Source of the DNA: Streptomyces sp. Ag109_O5-1
GTDB taxonomy: Bacteria > Actinomycetota > Actinomycetes > Streptomycetales > Streptomycetaceae
Assembly (NCBI RefSeq): GCF_003814875.1
Contig: NZ_RKQF01000001.1
Location: forward strand, 11,284,001-11,348,000
Direction: 5' to 3'
DNA: 64,000 nt
How positions within the stretch are numbered: position 1 is the stretch's first letter; each line of letters opens with the position of its first letter. Shown here one piece after another: positions 44,831 to 54,256 of the stretch. The notes under the pieces are model-generated. The model worked only from the letters and a program-made list of their open reading frames with translations, was not told the origin of the DNA and did no database searches. Made by a program: the position numbers and the translations under genes.

Positions 44831-45156
44831 AGGCGCGGGCGACGGCCTGGTGGCGTCTGCGCCAGTGGGACCAGATCAGTGCACCGGTCCCATGGCGCGC
44901 GGGCCAGGGGCCACCAGCTGCCGGCAGCAGCCGCCTGACGCGTGCGGCCGGACCGCGCCGGCGGCCACGGCGGTCGCCGCCATGCCCGCGAGCCTTTGCA
45001 GCCAGGCGCGGCTCTCGCGGCCGAGTCCGCGCCAGGCCGCCGGAAGTCGGGACATCCTCACCCGGGGCCGGTCACGTGACCCCGCGGAGTGGGGAATCCA
45101 CCGCCGCTCAGGCCGGCCACCGGCGATGGCTTCCGCCACGTCCGCAAGATCGCCCG

Positions 45157-45270
45157 TCAAGGCGTACCGTTGTAGCGGGTTTTGTCGGTGACCCAGTTGG
45201 TGACGTAGGTGCACCAGTAGTCGGCATACGGAGGCAGCCACTCGGTCGGGTCCTTGTCGGCCTTCGACCC
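45157..45270 (-). pseudogene. Secreted HNH nuclease (DUF1524-like), C-terminal fragment
   Basis: The minus strand reads SKADKDPTEWLPPYADYWCT followed by YVTNWVTDKTRYN. The pattern KDxxxWLPP...CxYV matches the C-terminal part of a large family of small secreted HNH nucleases in actinomycetes. The catalytic HNH part is absent. Confidence 0.6.
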
Positions 45271-45322
45271 GCAGGATCGCCCTGGCCGGATCGGCACCGA
45301 TGCGCTGGGCAACGCTGTAGGG

Positions 45323-45808
45323 CTAGGTTCTGACTCGTTGACCATCTGTCGGCTGGGGCACTTGTAGATGGTCCATGGCGGTGCCGTCGGGATTTCGCCC
45401 GAAGGCTGCCCCTAGAACAGCGGGAAGGTCTGCCTCGGGGACCGTGGCGCGCACCTCCGCCAGGACATGGGGGAAGGTGTCATCGCCGATGGCGCCCATG
45501 TGCTCCTGACGGAGTTGGTAAATGATCTCGACGAGTTCGGGCCTCAGCTGCATCCAGGCACGGGAGGTGCGGATCTCTTCGTCGACCTGGTGCATGAACC
45601 AGCGCATGACCGCGTAGGGAACTTCCACGTGTGGTGCATGCGGGTTGAAGCACACCGTCGGCTCCCGGGCCGGATCCTCGTCCGGGATGATAGCGGTCAC
45701 GAGATTCCGTTGTCCGGCCACAAGGTCCAGTTCCAAGTACCAGGCGTCATCGGGCACGGAGTACATCGCAGTGATCGTGTAGTCGCCGTCGGGGTGTCGG
45801 AAAGCCAT
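45323..45808 (-). CDS. Hypothetical protein
   Basis: A 161-residue protein beginning MAFRHPDGDYTITAMYSVPD. It alternates strands (DAWYLELDLVAGQRNLVTAI, REPTVCFNPHAPHVEVPYAV) and an all-helical second half (HQVDEEIRTSRAWMQLRPEL, VEIIYQLRQEHMG). I do not recognise the family. It lies between two relics and has no partner. An immunity or toxin-neutralising role is possible only by analogy of size. Confidence 0.65.
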   Translation of the reverse strand: MAFRHPDGDYTITAMYSVPDDAWYLELDLVAGQRNLVTAIIPDEDPAREPTVCFNPHAPHVEVPYAVMRWFMHQVDEEIRTSRAWMQLRPELVEIIYQLRQEHMGAIGDDTFPHVLAEVRATVPEADLPAVLGAAFGRNPDGTAMDHLQVPQPTDGQRVRT

Positions 45809-45852
45809 TGCCGCATGCTGTCACGCTGGGCTGAGGGCGCGTGCCTCTCCCA

Positions 45853-46440
45853 TTACGCGACTCGTTCCCGGGCCCGAACGAGGATGGCGGCGAGGTGGAG
45901 TGCGGCCTGGTAGACGATGACGAGCTTGTCGGTTCGCATGGCCAGGCCCCGCCACTGCTCGGCCGGTCGATACGTCGCTCGGCCGTGTTGCGCTGCCTGT
46001 ACGCCTCGGCGTCGAATCCGGGCGGGCGGCCACCAGCGCGCCCTCGGCGCAGACGGTGACCGACCTGGTCGGAGTGCTGGGGGTGACAGATCGGATCCCG
46101 CGGCGGCGGAGATGCTTCCGAATCGCGCGGGACGAGTTCGCGTGGTCCGCCAGGACGGCCTCGAGCCGAGTCCTCGGTCTTCCGGGACCACTACGCGGAA
46201 CACGGATGCCTGACATGACGGCCTCGACGGCCGGCGCGTCACCCGCTTGGCCTCCGGTGACATGGAGGGACAGCGGCCGTGCACGGCCGTCGCGAGGTGG
46301 ACCTTCGTGCTCAGGCCGCCGCGAGAGCGACCGAGCCCGTGCCCGTCAGGTTCGGCCCGGCCTTGCGCCCCTCTTTCCTGGCGCCGGCGGCGTGCTGGTG
46401 GGCGCGGCAGCCGGTGGAGTCCACCGACACGGCCCAGGAC
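45853..46440 (-). pseudogene. IS5-family transposase, degenerate
   Basis: Parts of the family are found across three minus-strand frames: VSVDSTGCRAHQHAAGARK (first Asp region), GLGRSRGGLSTKVHLATAVH, then a broken RRRG region, and near the end MRTDKLVIVYQAALHLAAIL-VRARE. At least two frameshifts separate them. The N-terminus adjoins the unknown gene that starts at about 46441. Confidence 0.7.
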
Positions 46441-47996
46441 AGCAGCGATCCCACGCTGTTCGGGCTGCTGGACGCCGATGTCCTGGTGACGCTTACCCCG
46501 ACCGACGACCCTTGCCGGGTCCAGGTCACCGTGGCCGAGAGGGGCTTCGGGACCCTCGGCTCCGTCTACCTGCAACCCGACCTTCTCCACGCTCGGTTCA
46601 CTGATGTCCCCGGGAACCAGGGGGCCGATCGTGCGGCCGTGGAACTCGCGGACGCCGCGCTTCCCTACACCTCGGGTGCCGAGCGGGGGCTGCCCGCCTC
46701 CCTCACGCACACCCTGGACGCGCTGCGCACTGCCGTGCTGGCCGACGACCGTGAGACGTTGGCCGAGCTCGGGACGGGCCTGGTCCACGACGCCGCGCAG
46801 GTTCCCCTGCCGGACACCGGCCCGGGCCACCGCTTGGCCGCAGCCCTTCGCGCCTTCTGCCAGTCGGCCGTTGAGGCGACAGACGGCGCGGTCTTCACGA
46901 AGGACGGAGAACTCCGGCCTGAAAGCAGTGCCGGGTACGCGGAGATCATTGCTGAAGTCGCCGCCGGCAGACAGACGGCACCCAGCCCGGGCGACGGATC
47001 CGATGAATCCGACGACGAGGAAGACGAGCGGGACGTCCTGAAGCCCGGGGACGAGGAGAACGAGCCCAAGGACGCGGTCTTCCCCGGCCTACGGATCCTC
47101 AAGGACGCGGTCGGCCGCTCGAAGATGCACCCGATCCCCGTCATCCGCACCGAGGACCGCGACAGCGACCCGTGGCTGCTGATGAGTGAGCACATGGACG
47201 GTGAGCCCCGCTGGGTCCACCCGGACGTCACCGTCACCCGCGTCCCGTACATCAGGGAGAACGGCACGCGGGTCTGCCGTGACCAGATCGACGTGCCCGA
47301 TTCCTTCGGCGGGGGTGTGCTGTGCCTCATCGACTGCAACGGGTCCTATCCCTCGGCGTGTTCGGCCGTACCCCTCGCCCCGAACAAGCTGCTGCACACG
47401 GGCCCGCTGGACGCATTCGACAAGAGCCAGGCCGGTATCTACCTCATCGACATTCCCCACGTGGACGCGCACCGACATGCCGCACCCGCTGGGGCGGCTC
47501 GTCGACAATCCCGATGCACAGGGCCGCGTGTGGGCCACCAGCCCGCACATCAGGCTTCTCGAGAGGCTCGTCAGGGATAGCCACATCGCCGCCATGCCGG
47601 GCATCCACGACTCCCGTACAGGGAAGGCCAACGAGTCGCTGTTCAAGCCGTTCTACGAGGCCACCCGCAAGGCACGAACCGAACTTGTCCAGACCGGCGG
47701 AGACCCCTACAAGACCTACAAGACGCGGCTGTCCATCGCGCTGCGTCTGCTGTGGCCCAAGCGTGCCGAACAGAAGTCCCCGTTCTGGCGGCCGGAGTGG
47801 CGCATGAGCACGCTCGCCGAGGCAGAAGTCCGTCACTGGATCGTGGCCTTCCAGGCCGTCCTGGCGGGCTACCTGCGCGTCGCACTGCGCAACGTCGACG
47901 AGGCCGTCTTTCTGGACGCCTGGCAGCACCCCACCCGCCACGTACCGGATCGGGACCGGCTTCGGCGAAGTGAAGGCCAAGTTCGTCCAGCCCGGC
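46441..47996 (+). pseudogene. Unknown large protein with DNA-polymerase-B-like YPS motif, frameshifted
   Basis: The first frame runs from DPTLFGLLDADVLVTLTPTD to AGIYLIDIPHVDA (about 47470). The second continues DMPHPLGRLVDNPDAQGRVW, TSPHIRLLERL and KSPFWRPEWRMSTLAEAEVR, and a third from about 47940 gives TYRIGTGFGEVKAKFVQPGE. Two single-base shifts thus break it. LCLIDCNGSYPSACSAVPLA resembles motif A of family B DNA polymerases (D...YPS), but I see no clear motif C. The original start is lost in the IS5 relic. I do not know its function. It is followed by an HTH-type gene. Confidence 0.55.
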
Positions 47997-48022
47997 GAGA
48001 TCATCCCCAAGGGTGACGACAG

Positions 48023-48590
48023 ATGGCCGCCCCCACGGGGCGCGGCCGCTCCCTGGGCGCCGCCTTCAACGACCTTCTGCGCTCCCAGGTCACCCCACGC
48101 CAACGGCTGTCGTCGTACACCGCCAAGCACTGGCACGCCCAGCTCAGCCGGCTCACCGCGACCCACCGCGGGCAGCAGGCCTTGGAGGACGCCGGCCTCC
48201 ACGTGACGAGCAAGACCCTCACCAGATGGCTGTCCGACTCCGAGTACAACATCCGACGCAGCTACCGCGACCTCATCCACACCGCCTACGAGAACACGGC
48301 CATCGTCCCCGCTGACCCGCTCCCCGACCACATCAAGCGGGGCCAGTAAAAGATCAGCGGCACCGTCAAAACAGGGGACGACGTACGTACGCGCGGAACC
48401 CGGGATGCCGCGCCCCTGCGTATCGACGGCAGGCGGGGGCACTGGGACGGGATCGAGGAACTCTGGCTCGTCGGTGAGCTCACCGACGACGAACTCGAGG
48501 ACCACTTCATCGACGACGTCATCGTGGAGGACATCGGCGAAGGCACCGACGGATGGGAGTTTCCCGGCGCCTCGTACTCCGTCGAAGTCA
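48023..48590 (+). pseudogene. HTH-type protein with premature stop
   Basis: From ATG 48023 the protein reads FNDLLRSQVTPRQRLSSYTA, DAGLHVTSKTLTRWLSDSEY and NIRRSYRDLIHTAYENTA, an HTH-like N-terminus, then stops at TAA (48347). The same frame goes on without break: KISGTVKTGDDVRTRG, PLRIDGRRGHWDGIEELWLV and DDELEDHFIDDVIVEDIGEG-TDGWEFPG. One nonsense base change is enough to explain the stop. A protein of about 187 residues is restored. Family not recognised. Size and layout recall terminal-protein-like partners on linear replicons (inference). Confidence 0.6.
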
Positions 48591-48639
48591 GGTGGCAAGC
48601 ACACCTGAAGCAGTGGGACCGCCCGTCACAGCAAGGGAA

Positions 48640-48962
48640 TCCACATCATGGGCCACCCCGGCTGCGATCCCGCGCTCTGGCTCCGGGACGCCTTGCTCGC
48701 GGTCGACACGCGCAATGTGAGGCACGCCGGCCCGCACCGGTGCTGCGGGCGGTTGTCGCGTGTTGCCGCTGGGACAACGACGCCACCAGGACGAGGAGAT
48801 GGTTGCCGATGAACGCCGTCCGAGACAGTCCTGCCGTTCGACCCAGTGGGGGTGTACGAATGTCACAGGGCGAGTCAACGCGCCTGCGCGTGCTTTGCGA
48901 TGATGACGCTCGCGTGCCGGCGAAGCCCCGTTCTGCAGCAGCGTTTGCAGGGCTTTCGCGGC
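48640..48962. other. Non-coding stretch after the broken gene pair
   Basis: A short frame GHPGCDPALWLRDALLAVDT begins at an ATG near 48649, but it is only about 50 codons and shows no family. No other signal was seen. Confidence 0.35.
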
Positions 48963-50108
48963 TCAGCGGCGGCGGGTCCAGGAAGTAGCGAGTGGTGCGG
49001 CGCGGTAGCCGGGTACGGATGCCGCGCTGAGGTTTTGCGCGACCGCGGCCGGCTCGACGGGCGCGGGTGCCACCTGCACGCAGGCGTTCTTGGGCTGCGT
49101 GGTGCTCTGTCCGAAGCGGCAGGCCACGCCGGTCAGTTTGATGGTGATGAAGTCGGCGATCTGCGCGCCGAACTGGATGGGCTTCCCGTTGATCTCGATG
49201 TCACCGACGGTGAAGCCCTTGTCCTGGGGTACCTCGTAGATGAACCGCACGGGGTGGGTCGCGTCGCCGCGTTGCCTGATCCAGTAGTCCTTGGGATCGG
49301 AGCCGTCCGGGGCGGCCCAGCCGTCCGTGGCCAGTTTGTCGAAGTAGAGACCGACCGGGTCGGCGAGGGAGACGTCCGCCTTCTGCCGGGCGAGGTCGTT
49401 CACGGCTCCACCGATGTGCGGGTCGCTGTTACGTTCGGGCTCGCCGTACTTGCTGCAGTGGATGAGTTCCTGCTCGGTGGTCAGCTCGTGGCCGTCGATG
49501 ACCCGCACGACGGTGGCCGCAGCCGCGAGTTCGATCTCGGCGCCCAGGGTGTTGTTGGGCTGGATCAGATGCATGGCGCCGTCCGTCGTGGAGTCGTTCC
49601 ACCGGTTACGGGGGTTGTAGGTACCGGTGGCTCCGAAGAGGTCGCTGTGCTGGACGTTCGGGTCGATGTGCGTCCGGTAGAGCTCGAGGACCTTGGCGGG
49701 GTCCGACTGGCCGAGCAGATGCCAGTACTCGGGTCCCTCGCAGGTGAACATGACCTTGGTGATCTTCCCGGCGGCATTGCGGGTGACGCTCCACTCGCAG
49801 TACTCGTCCTGGACGTCCCGGCTGGCGTCGGCCCGTCGCCACCGCTGGGCGTCTGACAGAGACTGGATCACGATCAGACGGGGGAAGGCCGTCCAGGTGA
49901 CGGTAGCCTCCCGGGCGTCGGCCGCGGTGTCGGTCTTGGTCAGGTTGTAGAACTGGCTGCGAGGGCTGTCGTTGAGCACCTCGTGGGGATCGGGGCCCGT
50001 GATCGAGTTGTCGACACGGTCGCTGATGAACATGTTCCAGGCCTTCAGGCCGGTCTCGTCGAGATCGTCGAGGTGTCCGGGCGGGCTGTACGAGGCGAGC
50101 AGGCTCAT
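48963..50108 (-). CDS. Unknown protein, third gene of protease operon
   Basis: A 381-residue protein starting MSLLASYSPPGHLDDLDETG after GAAGGAGTG. It has mixed strands and helices, for example DEYCEWSVTRNAAGKITKVM, FTCEGPEYWHLLGQSDPAKV, NRWNDSTTDGAMHLIQPNNT and GAEIELAAAATVVRVIDGHE. No signal peptide or membrane helix. A C-terminal Ala/Pro-rich tail may be disordered. I do not recognise the family. It is 59 bp after the 548-residue gene and in the same direction as the protease, so all three are probably one unit. Confidence 0.75.
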   Translation of the reverse strand: MSLLASYSPPGHLDDLDETGLKAWNMFISDRVDNSITGPDPHEVLNDSPRSQFYNLTKTDTAADAREATVTWTAFPRLIVIQSLSDAQRWRRADASRDVQDEYCEWSVTRNAAGKITKVMFTCEGPEYWHLLGQSDPAKVLELYRTHIDPNVQHSDLFGATGTYNPRNRWNDSTTDGAMHLIQPNNTLGAEIELAAAATVVRVIDGHELTTEQELIHCSKYGEPERNSDPHIGGAVNDLARQKADVSLADPVGLYFDKLATDGWAAPDGSDPKDYWIRQRGDATHPVRFIYEVPQDKGFTVGDIEINGKPIQFGAQIADFITIKLTGVACRFGQSTTQPKNACVQVAPAPVEPAAVAQNLSAASVPGYRAAPLATSWTRRR

Positions 50109-50167
50109 GGGGCACTCCTTCGCTGAAAGATGGCCGGGGACGGGCGAGCCGCAGACAGCGGCGGCTG

Positions 50168-51814
50168 TCAGGGGGTGGGCGCGACCGTGCCGTCGTCGAT
50201 CATCCCGAGCCGCGGGGCGTCCGCGGGAATGTTGGTGGTCGGCAGCGTCAGCTCGAACTCGTTGAGCCGCATCGCCTTGAAGTCGCGGCGGCGGGACTCT
50301 GCCAGCCGGACGTAGTCGTCGAAGCCGGCGGATTCCTGGATTCGCCGGCCGACGTGGCCGAGGTAGTCGTCGATCCGCTGAGCGAAGGCCTTGGGCCAGG
50401 TGTCGTCGGCGAGGACCCAGTCGGCGGCGAAACGGCCTTCAGGGCTGCCGGGCGGCAGATTGGCGGCAGCGTCCACGATCGCCCGCGCGATGTGGTCCTG
50501 CAACTCGGTTACGGCGGTCGGTGTGGTGGGGACATGGGCCATCAACTGCTCCCGGACGGAGCTGAAGACCGGGTTGGTGAAATCGACCATGAACGCGCAA
50601 GCGGCGAACTTGCCCGTGATCAGGCCCTGTTTCACCATCTGTCGGACCATCTCGTTGTCCTCGCAGGCCGGCTCCGGTACGACGAAAGCGAAGAAGGTGT
50701 CCCCCGGCTGGGAGAAACCGCTGCTCTTCTCCTCCAGGGCGAAGTCGAAGGTTCCAAGGCTCTCTACGTAGTGGGCGGCCGGGACCATGGGAGGAAGCGC
50801 GGCCGTGACAGGCAGTTCGAGATCGCTCAGGAGCGCGTCGCTGTTCAGCCAGAAGCCCGGGGGCAGCAGCAGGTCACCGCTGGAGGGGGTGATCGTCGAA
50901 CTCTGGGTCGCCGTACTGGCCAGGTTCACAGCGGTCGAGGTGAACAGATGGCGCATCAGCTGCTCGGGATGTTCCACGGTGCCGTCCTGTGTGACGGCCG
51001 CCAGGCGGGCGGCGGTCCAGCGGCTGATCAGCGCACGGACGGTCAGCTCAAGGTTCTCGGCGCCGATGACCTGCTGATACAGCGGGTCGGAACGGAAGGG
51101 GTCGTCCGGGGCCAGGCGAATCGTCGCCGCCTGCGACTGCCAGTTGTTCCAGGGCGCTTTCAGCTCCTTCATCACGACGCTGCCGTTTATGTGACTGTCG
51201 AAGCAGCCGTGGCCGCGGGAGCCGGGGGCGAGGGCGGACCACGAGTTGCCCGCCCACACCCACACGGGGCTGATCCGCATGTAGTAGTTGAAGACCTTCG
51301 CGGCCGGATCCCAGGCGGCAACCTGGAGAAACGTCGTGGCCGGATCCTCGTTCGCCCCCGTGCTCACCAGCAGGTCCACGTCCCGGCCGGTGGCGGCGCG
51401 AGCGACGGCGAACCGCATGGCGCGCGGCAGCTCGGGGGCGGAGCCGAGCGGAATCTGCCCGGCCTCGCCGATCAGATACACGGACTGGTTCGCTTTCGTC
51501 GCCGGCTCGGGCAGCCCAGCGAGGAGATCCTGCACCGTCAACGGGAAGATGCCCCTGCGGAAGAACAACTCGGCCATCGGATCCCCCAGCTCCGCCAGCT
51601 CCTGGGCGTCCAGCGGACGGGCCAGCTGGTCGACACCCACCACGAAGCGGTACAGACTCGGTGCTTCCCGGTCGTGGGAGTCCGGGTCGCCCAGGGCGGC
51701 CAGGACCGCGCGGCTGGCGGGGGGCGTGATTCCAGGAGGGGAGCCGCGGGTCTCTGCGGTTCGAGCCTGCTGCAACCAGGCAGTTGCCCGGCGATGCTCT
51801 CGTATGCCGTCCAC
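50168..51814 (-). CDS. Unknown protein, second gene of protease operon
   Basis: A 548-residue protein from a GTG. The N-terminal region (REAPSLYRFVVGVDQLARPL, DAQELAELGDPMAELFFRRG) and central VFNYYMRISPVWVWAGNSWS, GCFDSHINGSVVMKELKAPW, and the C-terminal half (ALEEKSSGFSQPGDTFFAFV-like) show a folded soluble protein with no known motif. I do not recognise the family. The gene lies between the protease and the 381-residue gene, 141 and 59 bp away. It may be a substrate or partner of the protease (inference). Confidence 0.75.
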   Translation of the reverse strand: MDGIREHRRATAWLQQARTAETRGSPPGITPPASRAVLAALGDPDSHDREAPSLYRFVVGVDQLARPLDAQELAELGDPMAELFFRRGIFPLTVQDLLAGLPEPATKANQSVYLIGEAGQIPLGSAPELPRAMRFAVARAATGRDVDLLVSTGANEDPATTFLQVAAWDPAAKVFNYYMRISPVWVWAGNSWSALAPGSRGHGCFDSHINGSVVMKELKAPWNNWQSQAATIRLAPDDPFRSDPLYQQVIGAENLELTVRALISRWTAARLAAVTQDGTVEHPEQLMRHLFTSTAVNLASTATQSSTITPSSGDLLLPPGFWLNSDALLSDLELPVTAALPPMVPAAHYVESLGTFDFALEEKSSGFSQPGDTFFAFVVPEPACEDNEMVRQMVKQGLITGKFAACAFMVDFTNPVFSSVREQLMAHVPTTPTAVTELQDHIARAIVDAAANLPPGSPEGRFAADWVLADDTWPKAFAQRIDDYLGHVGRRIQESAGFDDYVRLAESRRRDFKAMRLNEFELTLPTTNIPADAPRLGMIDDGTVAPTP

Positions 51815-51955
51815 CGACTCGACCTTTCGTCACCCACAACTGTCCGGTGAGGTGGGAGCGGTGTGTCAGGGGGCTTGAGTGCCTCGCACTCCATGACCAG
51901 TCTGCCTCGCCCGAGGACGTGGCGCATCCTCAGCAGTGGAGGACCGCACACGTGG

Positions 51956-52918
51956 CTAGTGGTGGCTGTCCGGCCCGCCCGTGCACATGGAGACGTTCAG
52001 CTCCTGAAGCACGGAGGCAATCGGATTGCCGACCGTGTTCGCCCCCGAGCCGGCGAAGAGCAGCGCCACCACGAAACCCTGCTCGTCGACGATGGCGGAA
52101 CCCGAGTCACCGTGGTCGGAGAAGACGGCGTCAGGGGAGGTGGCGGCCGTGATGCTCACCTGGTCGCGCAAGGTGTGCACGCCGAGGCCCTCGCCGTAGT
52201 CCACCTGGACGGTGGCCGAGATGCCGTCGACCGAGCCGCGGGTCAGCTCCGTCGTCCGCCCGCGCTTGCGTACGGCCATCCCGAGTGCGGCGGTCTTCGT
52301 TCCGCGTACGCCGCCGATCTCGACGATGTCACACGACGTCTGCCGGTGCTCGTCGATGGAGATCACCGCACCGTCGACGTGGTCGGAGAGGACCAGTCGG
52401 AGGGTGGCTCCGAACTCGTCCTGAGGAACCTTCCCGTGCTCGATACGGCTGGGCTGCACCATGCGGTCGCCCGCCTGGCCGGTCGCGTCGACGGCGGCGA
52501 CATGGAAGTTGGTCAGTGCCGCACGGGCCTGGCTCTCGTTGTCGACGACGACGGCACCGAGCGTGCCGGCGAAGATGCTGCCGCCGATGGCCCTGCTCGG
52601 GCCCATGCTCACGCCTCCCAGAAGGGGCGAGTAGTGCTTGGCGTCCGCCAGTGAAGCCACGGGCAGGGAGGTGACGTGGAGCTCGTAGACGCGTTCCAGC
52701 ACGTCGGTGACGGCGCCGTGGATCTCCTCGGGAACTCTCTGGTCGGCCGGTATGTCATCGGTTTTCCGCGCCACATGAACGCGCACGGCGATCTGGTTCG
52801 TGAGCTCGCCGCCGACTTCCTTGTAGCCGACGTCGATTCCGGTGACGCCCGGCTGGTCGATGTAGTGCTGCTCGACCTGCTGCTTGATGGCGACGAGTTC
52901 TTCGATCGTTGGCATCAT
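51956..52918 (-). CDS. Trypsin-like serine protease with N-terminal prodomain-like region
   Basis: A 320-residue protein with the protease part at about 105-305. The triad is His139 (ALTNFHVAAV), Asp182 (SDHVDGAVISI) and Ser272 (SDHGDSGSAIV). Residues 1-85 form a separate domain (VEQHYIDQPGVTGIDVGYKE, TNQIAVRVHVARKTDDIPAD, QRVPEEI). No signal peptide, so it is probably intracellular. The start is taken at the ATG after GAAGGGG. Another ATG 18 bp upstream exists. It opens a unit with two unknown genes and is divergent from a small gene whose product looks like its N-terminal domain. Confidence 0.88.
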   Translation of the reverse strand: MMPTIEELVAIKQQVEQHYIDQPGVTGIDVGYKEVGGELTNQIAVRVHVARKTDDIPADQRVPEEIHGAVTDVLERVYELHVTSLPVASLADAKHYSPLLGGVSMGPSRAIGGSIFAGTLGAVVVDNESQARAALTNFHVAAVDATGQAGDRMVQPSRIEHGKVPQDEFGATLRLVLSDHVDGAVISIDEHRQTSCDIVEIGGVRGTKTAALGMAVRKRGRTTELTRGSVDGISATVQVDYGEGLGVHTLRDQVSITAATSPDAVFSDHGDSGSAIVDEQGFVVALLFAGSGANTVGNPIASVLQELNVSMCTGGPDSHH

Positions 52919-53036
52919 GGCCCCTTCGGTCGTCATGGGCACCACATATCACGCTCCCACGTACGCTGCGGCTTCGCTCGGCGAGTTGCCTGCGCAGGTG
53001 GTCTCAGCGCCGAGCACGCACAATGGAGGAGTGAAG

Positions 53037-53252
53037 ATGACCCTCGAACAGGCGCTGTCCATTCAGCGCCGCCATGAACAGGGCATCCTGTCCTTGCCGT
53101 CCGTGACCGGTATCGGCGTGAAACTCCGGGACGACAGGCTCGTGCTGGAAGTCACCGTCGAGCCGGAGACGGAGGTGCCCGCGCAGTTGCGGGTTCCGGA
53201 TGTCGAGGGACTGCCGCTGGTGGTGGAAAAGCGCCGGTACGAGGCGCAGTAG
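53037..53252 (+). CDS. Small protein resembling the protease prodomain
   Basis: A 71-residue protein (MTLEQALSIQRRHEQGILSL, PSVTGIGVKLRDDRLVLEVT, VEPETEVPAQLRVPDVEGLP). It aligns by eye with residues 14-80 of the divergent protease: PSVTGIGV with PGVTGIDV, VPAQLRVP with IPADQRVP, then a shared Val/Tyr-rich end. The start is the ATG after GGAGGAG. A free-standing copy of a prodomain could inhibit or help fold the protease in trans (inference). The two genes share a 118-bp promoter region. Confidence 0.75.
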   Translation: MTLEQALSIQRRHEQGILSLPSVTGIGVKLRDDRLVLEVTVEPETEVPAQLRVPDVEGLPLVVEKRRYEAQ

Positions 53253-53650
53253 TAGGCGGCAGGAAAGAGAGTCGCTGGGCAGTCCTGCAGAGACTTGAGG
53301 ATGGCGAGGGCCTGTTCGGCAAGAGCCTGGATCCGGACATGGGGACGGTTCGGGTGGGGCGGCTGGCAGCACCCCAGTTTCCAGCGTCGTTCGAAACCGC
53401 GCAGGGTGGGCCAGTGGTCGGCGCCGACCCGCCACGGTCCCAGCCGCCAGCCGCGCATGCCCCACCTGGAGCGCCAGCCGAACACATCGAGGGCGGCGTC
53501 ATGCCGGGCGAGCCTCGCCTCGCCCACGTGCGATGTGCCGGTCGGGAGTACCACGGTCTGGGGTCGCGGCACGCTCAGCACCATCGTCATCCGTCCGTAG
53601 CTGTCGCCCTCTTGGACAGCCACTCCCGCTCTGGCCTGCTCATCTCCACC
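53253..53650. other. Non-coding or decayed stretch
   Basis: About 400 bp with no recognised product, between the small gene and the accessory-gene remnant. Confidence 0.4.
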
Positions 53651-53940
53651 GTGGTAGCGCAAGAGGAGCGGCGGCTGGGCTCGCTGTTCGAGGAGTTGGA
53701 GGCCCGCGAGGCGGCTGCCCGGACACGGGTGGAGGTGCTGGAAGCCAAGCTCGCGGAGGTGTCCAGGCGACTGATGAGGCCCGTGAGGGGCTGGAACGGC
53801 TGCCGATCGGGCGGGAGACGGTCGCCGAAGTGCTGGGGGAGACGGTCCCGGAGAAGCCGGGGGGCGCGGTCGATACCGACGGGTCGAGCGCGGGTGGGCC
53901 GGTGGCGTCGCCGTTCGTCCCTCGAAACGAACCGTACCCA
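53651..53940 (+). pseudogene. Transposon accessory protein, frameshifted fragment with IS end
   Basis: The frame VAQEERRLGSLFEELEAREA, AARTRVEVLEAKLAEVSRRL is the coiled coil of the accessory family. After a shift at about 53770 it continues EGLERLPIGRETVAEVLGET. The winged-helix part is missing, and at 53919..53939 the sequence CCCTCGAAACGAACCGTACCC closely matches the ISKra4-type terminus (18791..18811). A rearranged element end therefore lies here. Confidence 0.6.
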
Positions 53941-54000
53941 TTCGGATATGCGACCCGATCGCTGTGCAGGACAACGTCGGCGAGGTCGTCTGCGGGATCG

Positions 54001-54256
54001 ATGTGCGACGACGAGCCGGCGGAGGTGACCGTGCCCCAGCTCTGGGCCGGAGTGGACATCGGCAAGGAACACCACCACTGCGTGGTGGTCGACGAGCGAG
54101 GCGAACGCGTTCTCGCACGCCGCGTCCTCAACGACGAACCGGCCCTGCTGGAACTCATCGCAGACGTGCTCGCGGTCTCTGAGGACGCACTGTGGGCGGT
54201 GGACATCAACCACGGCGGCGCCGCCCTGCTCATCGGCCTCCTGCTCAGCCACGAGC
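54001..54256 (+). pseudogene. IS110-family recombinase, N-terminal fragment
   Basis: The frame QLWAGVDIGKEHHHCVVVDE, RGERVLARRVLNDEPALLEL, LAVSEDALWAVDINHGGAAL, LIGLLLSHEQ is the N-terminal DEDD domain of an IS110 protein of a different subgroup from the one at 721..1950. It stops matching at about 54256, where an O-methyltransferase piece begins. No C-terminal domain or bridge RNA region is present. Confidence 0.75.

Noticed and set aside
50354..51850. 498-codon plus-strand frame opposite the unknown 548-residue gene
   Set aside because: The minus-strand frame has proper composition, a plausible start and operon spacing. The plus-strand frame is Arg/Gly-rich with no motif.
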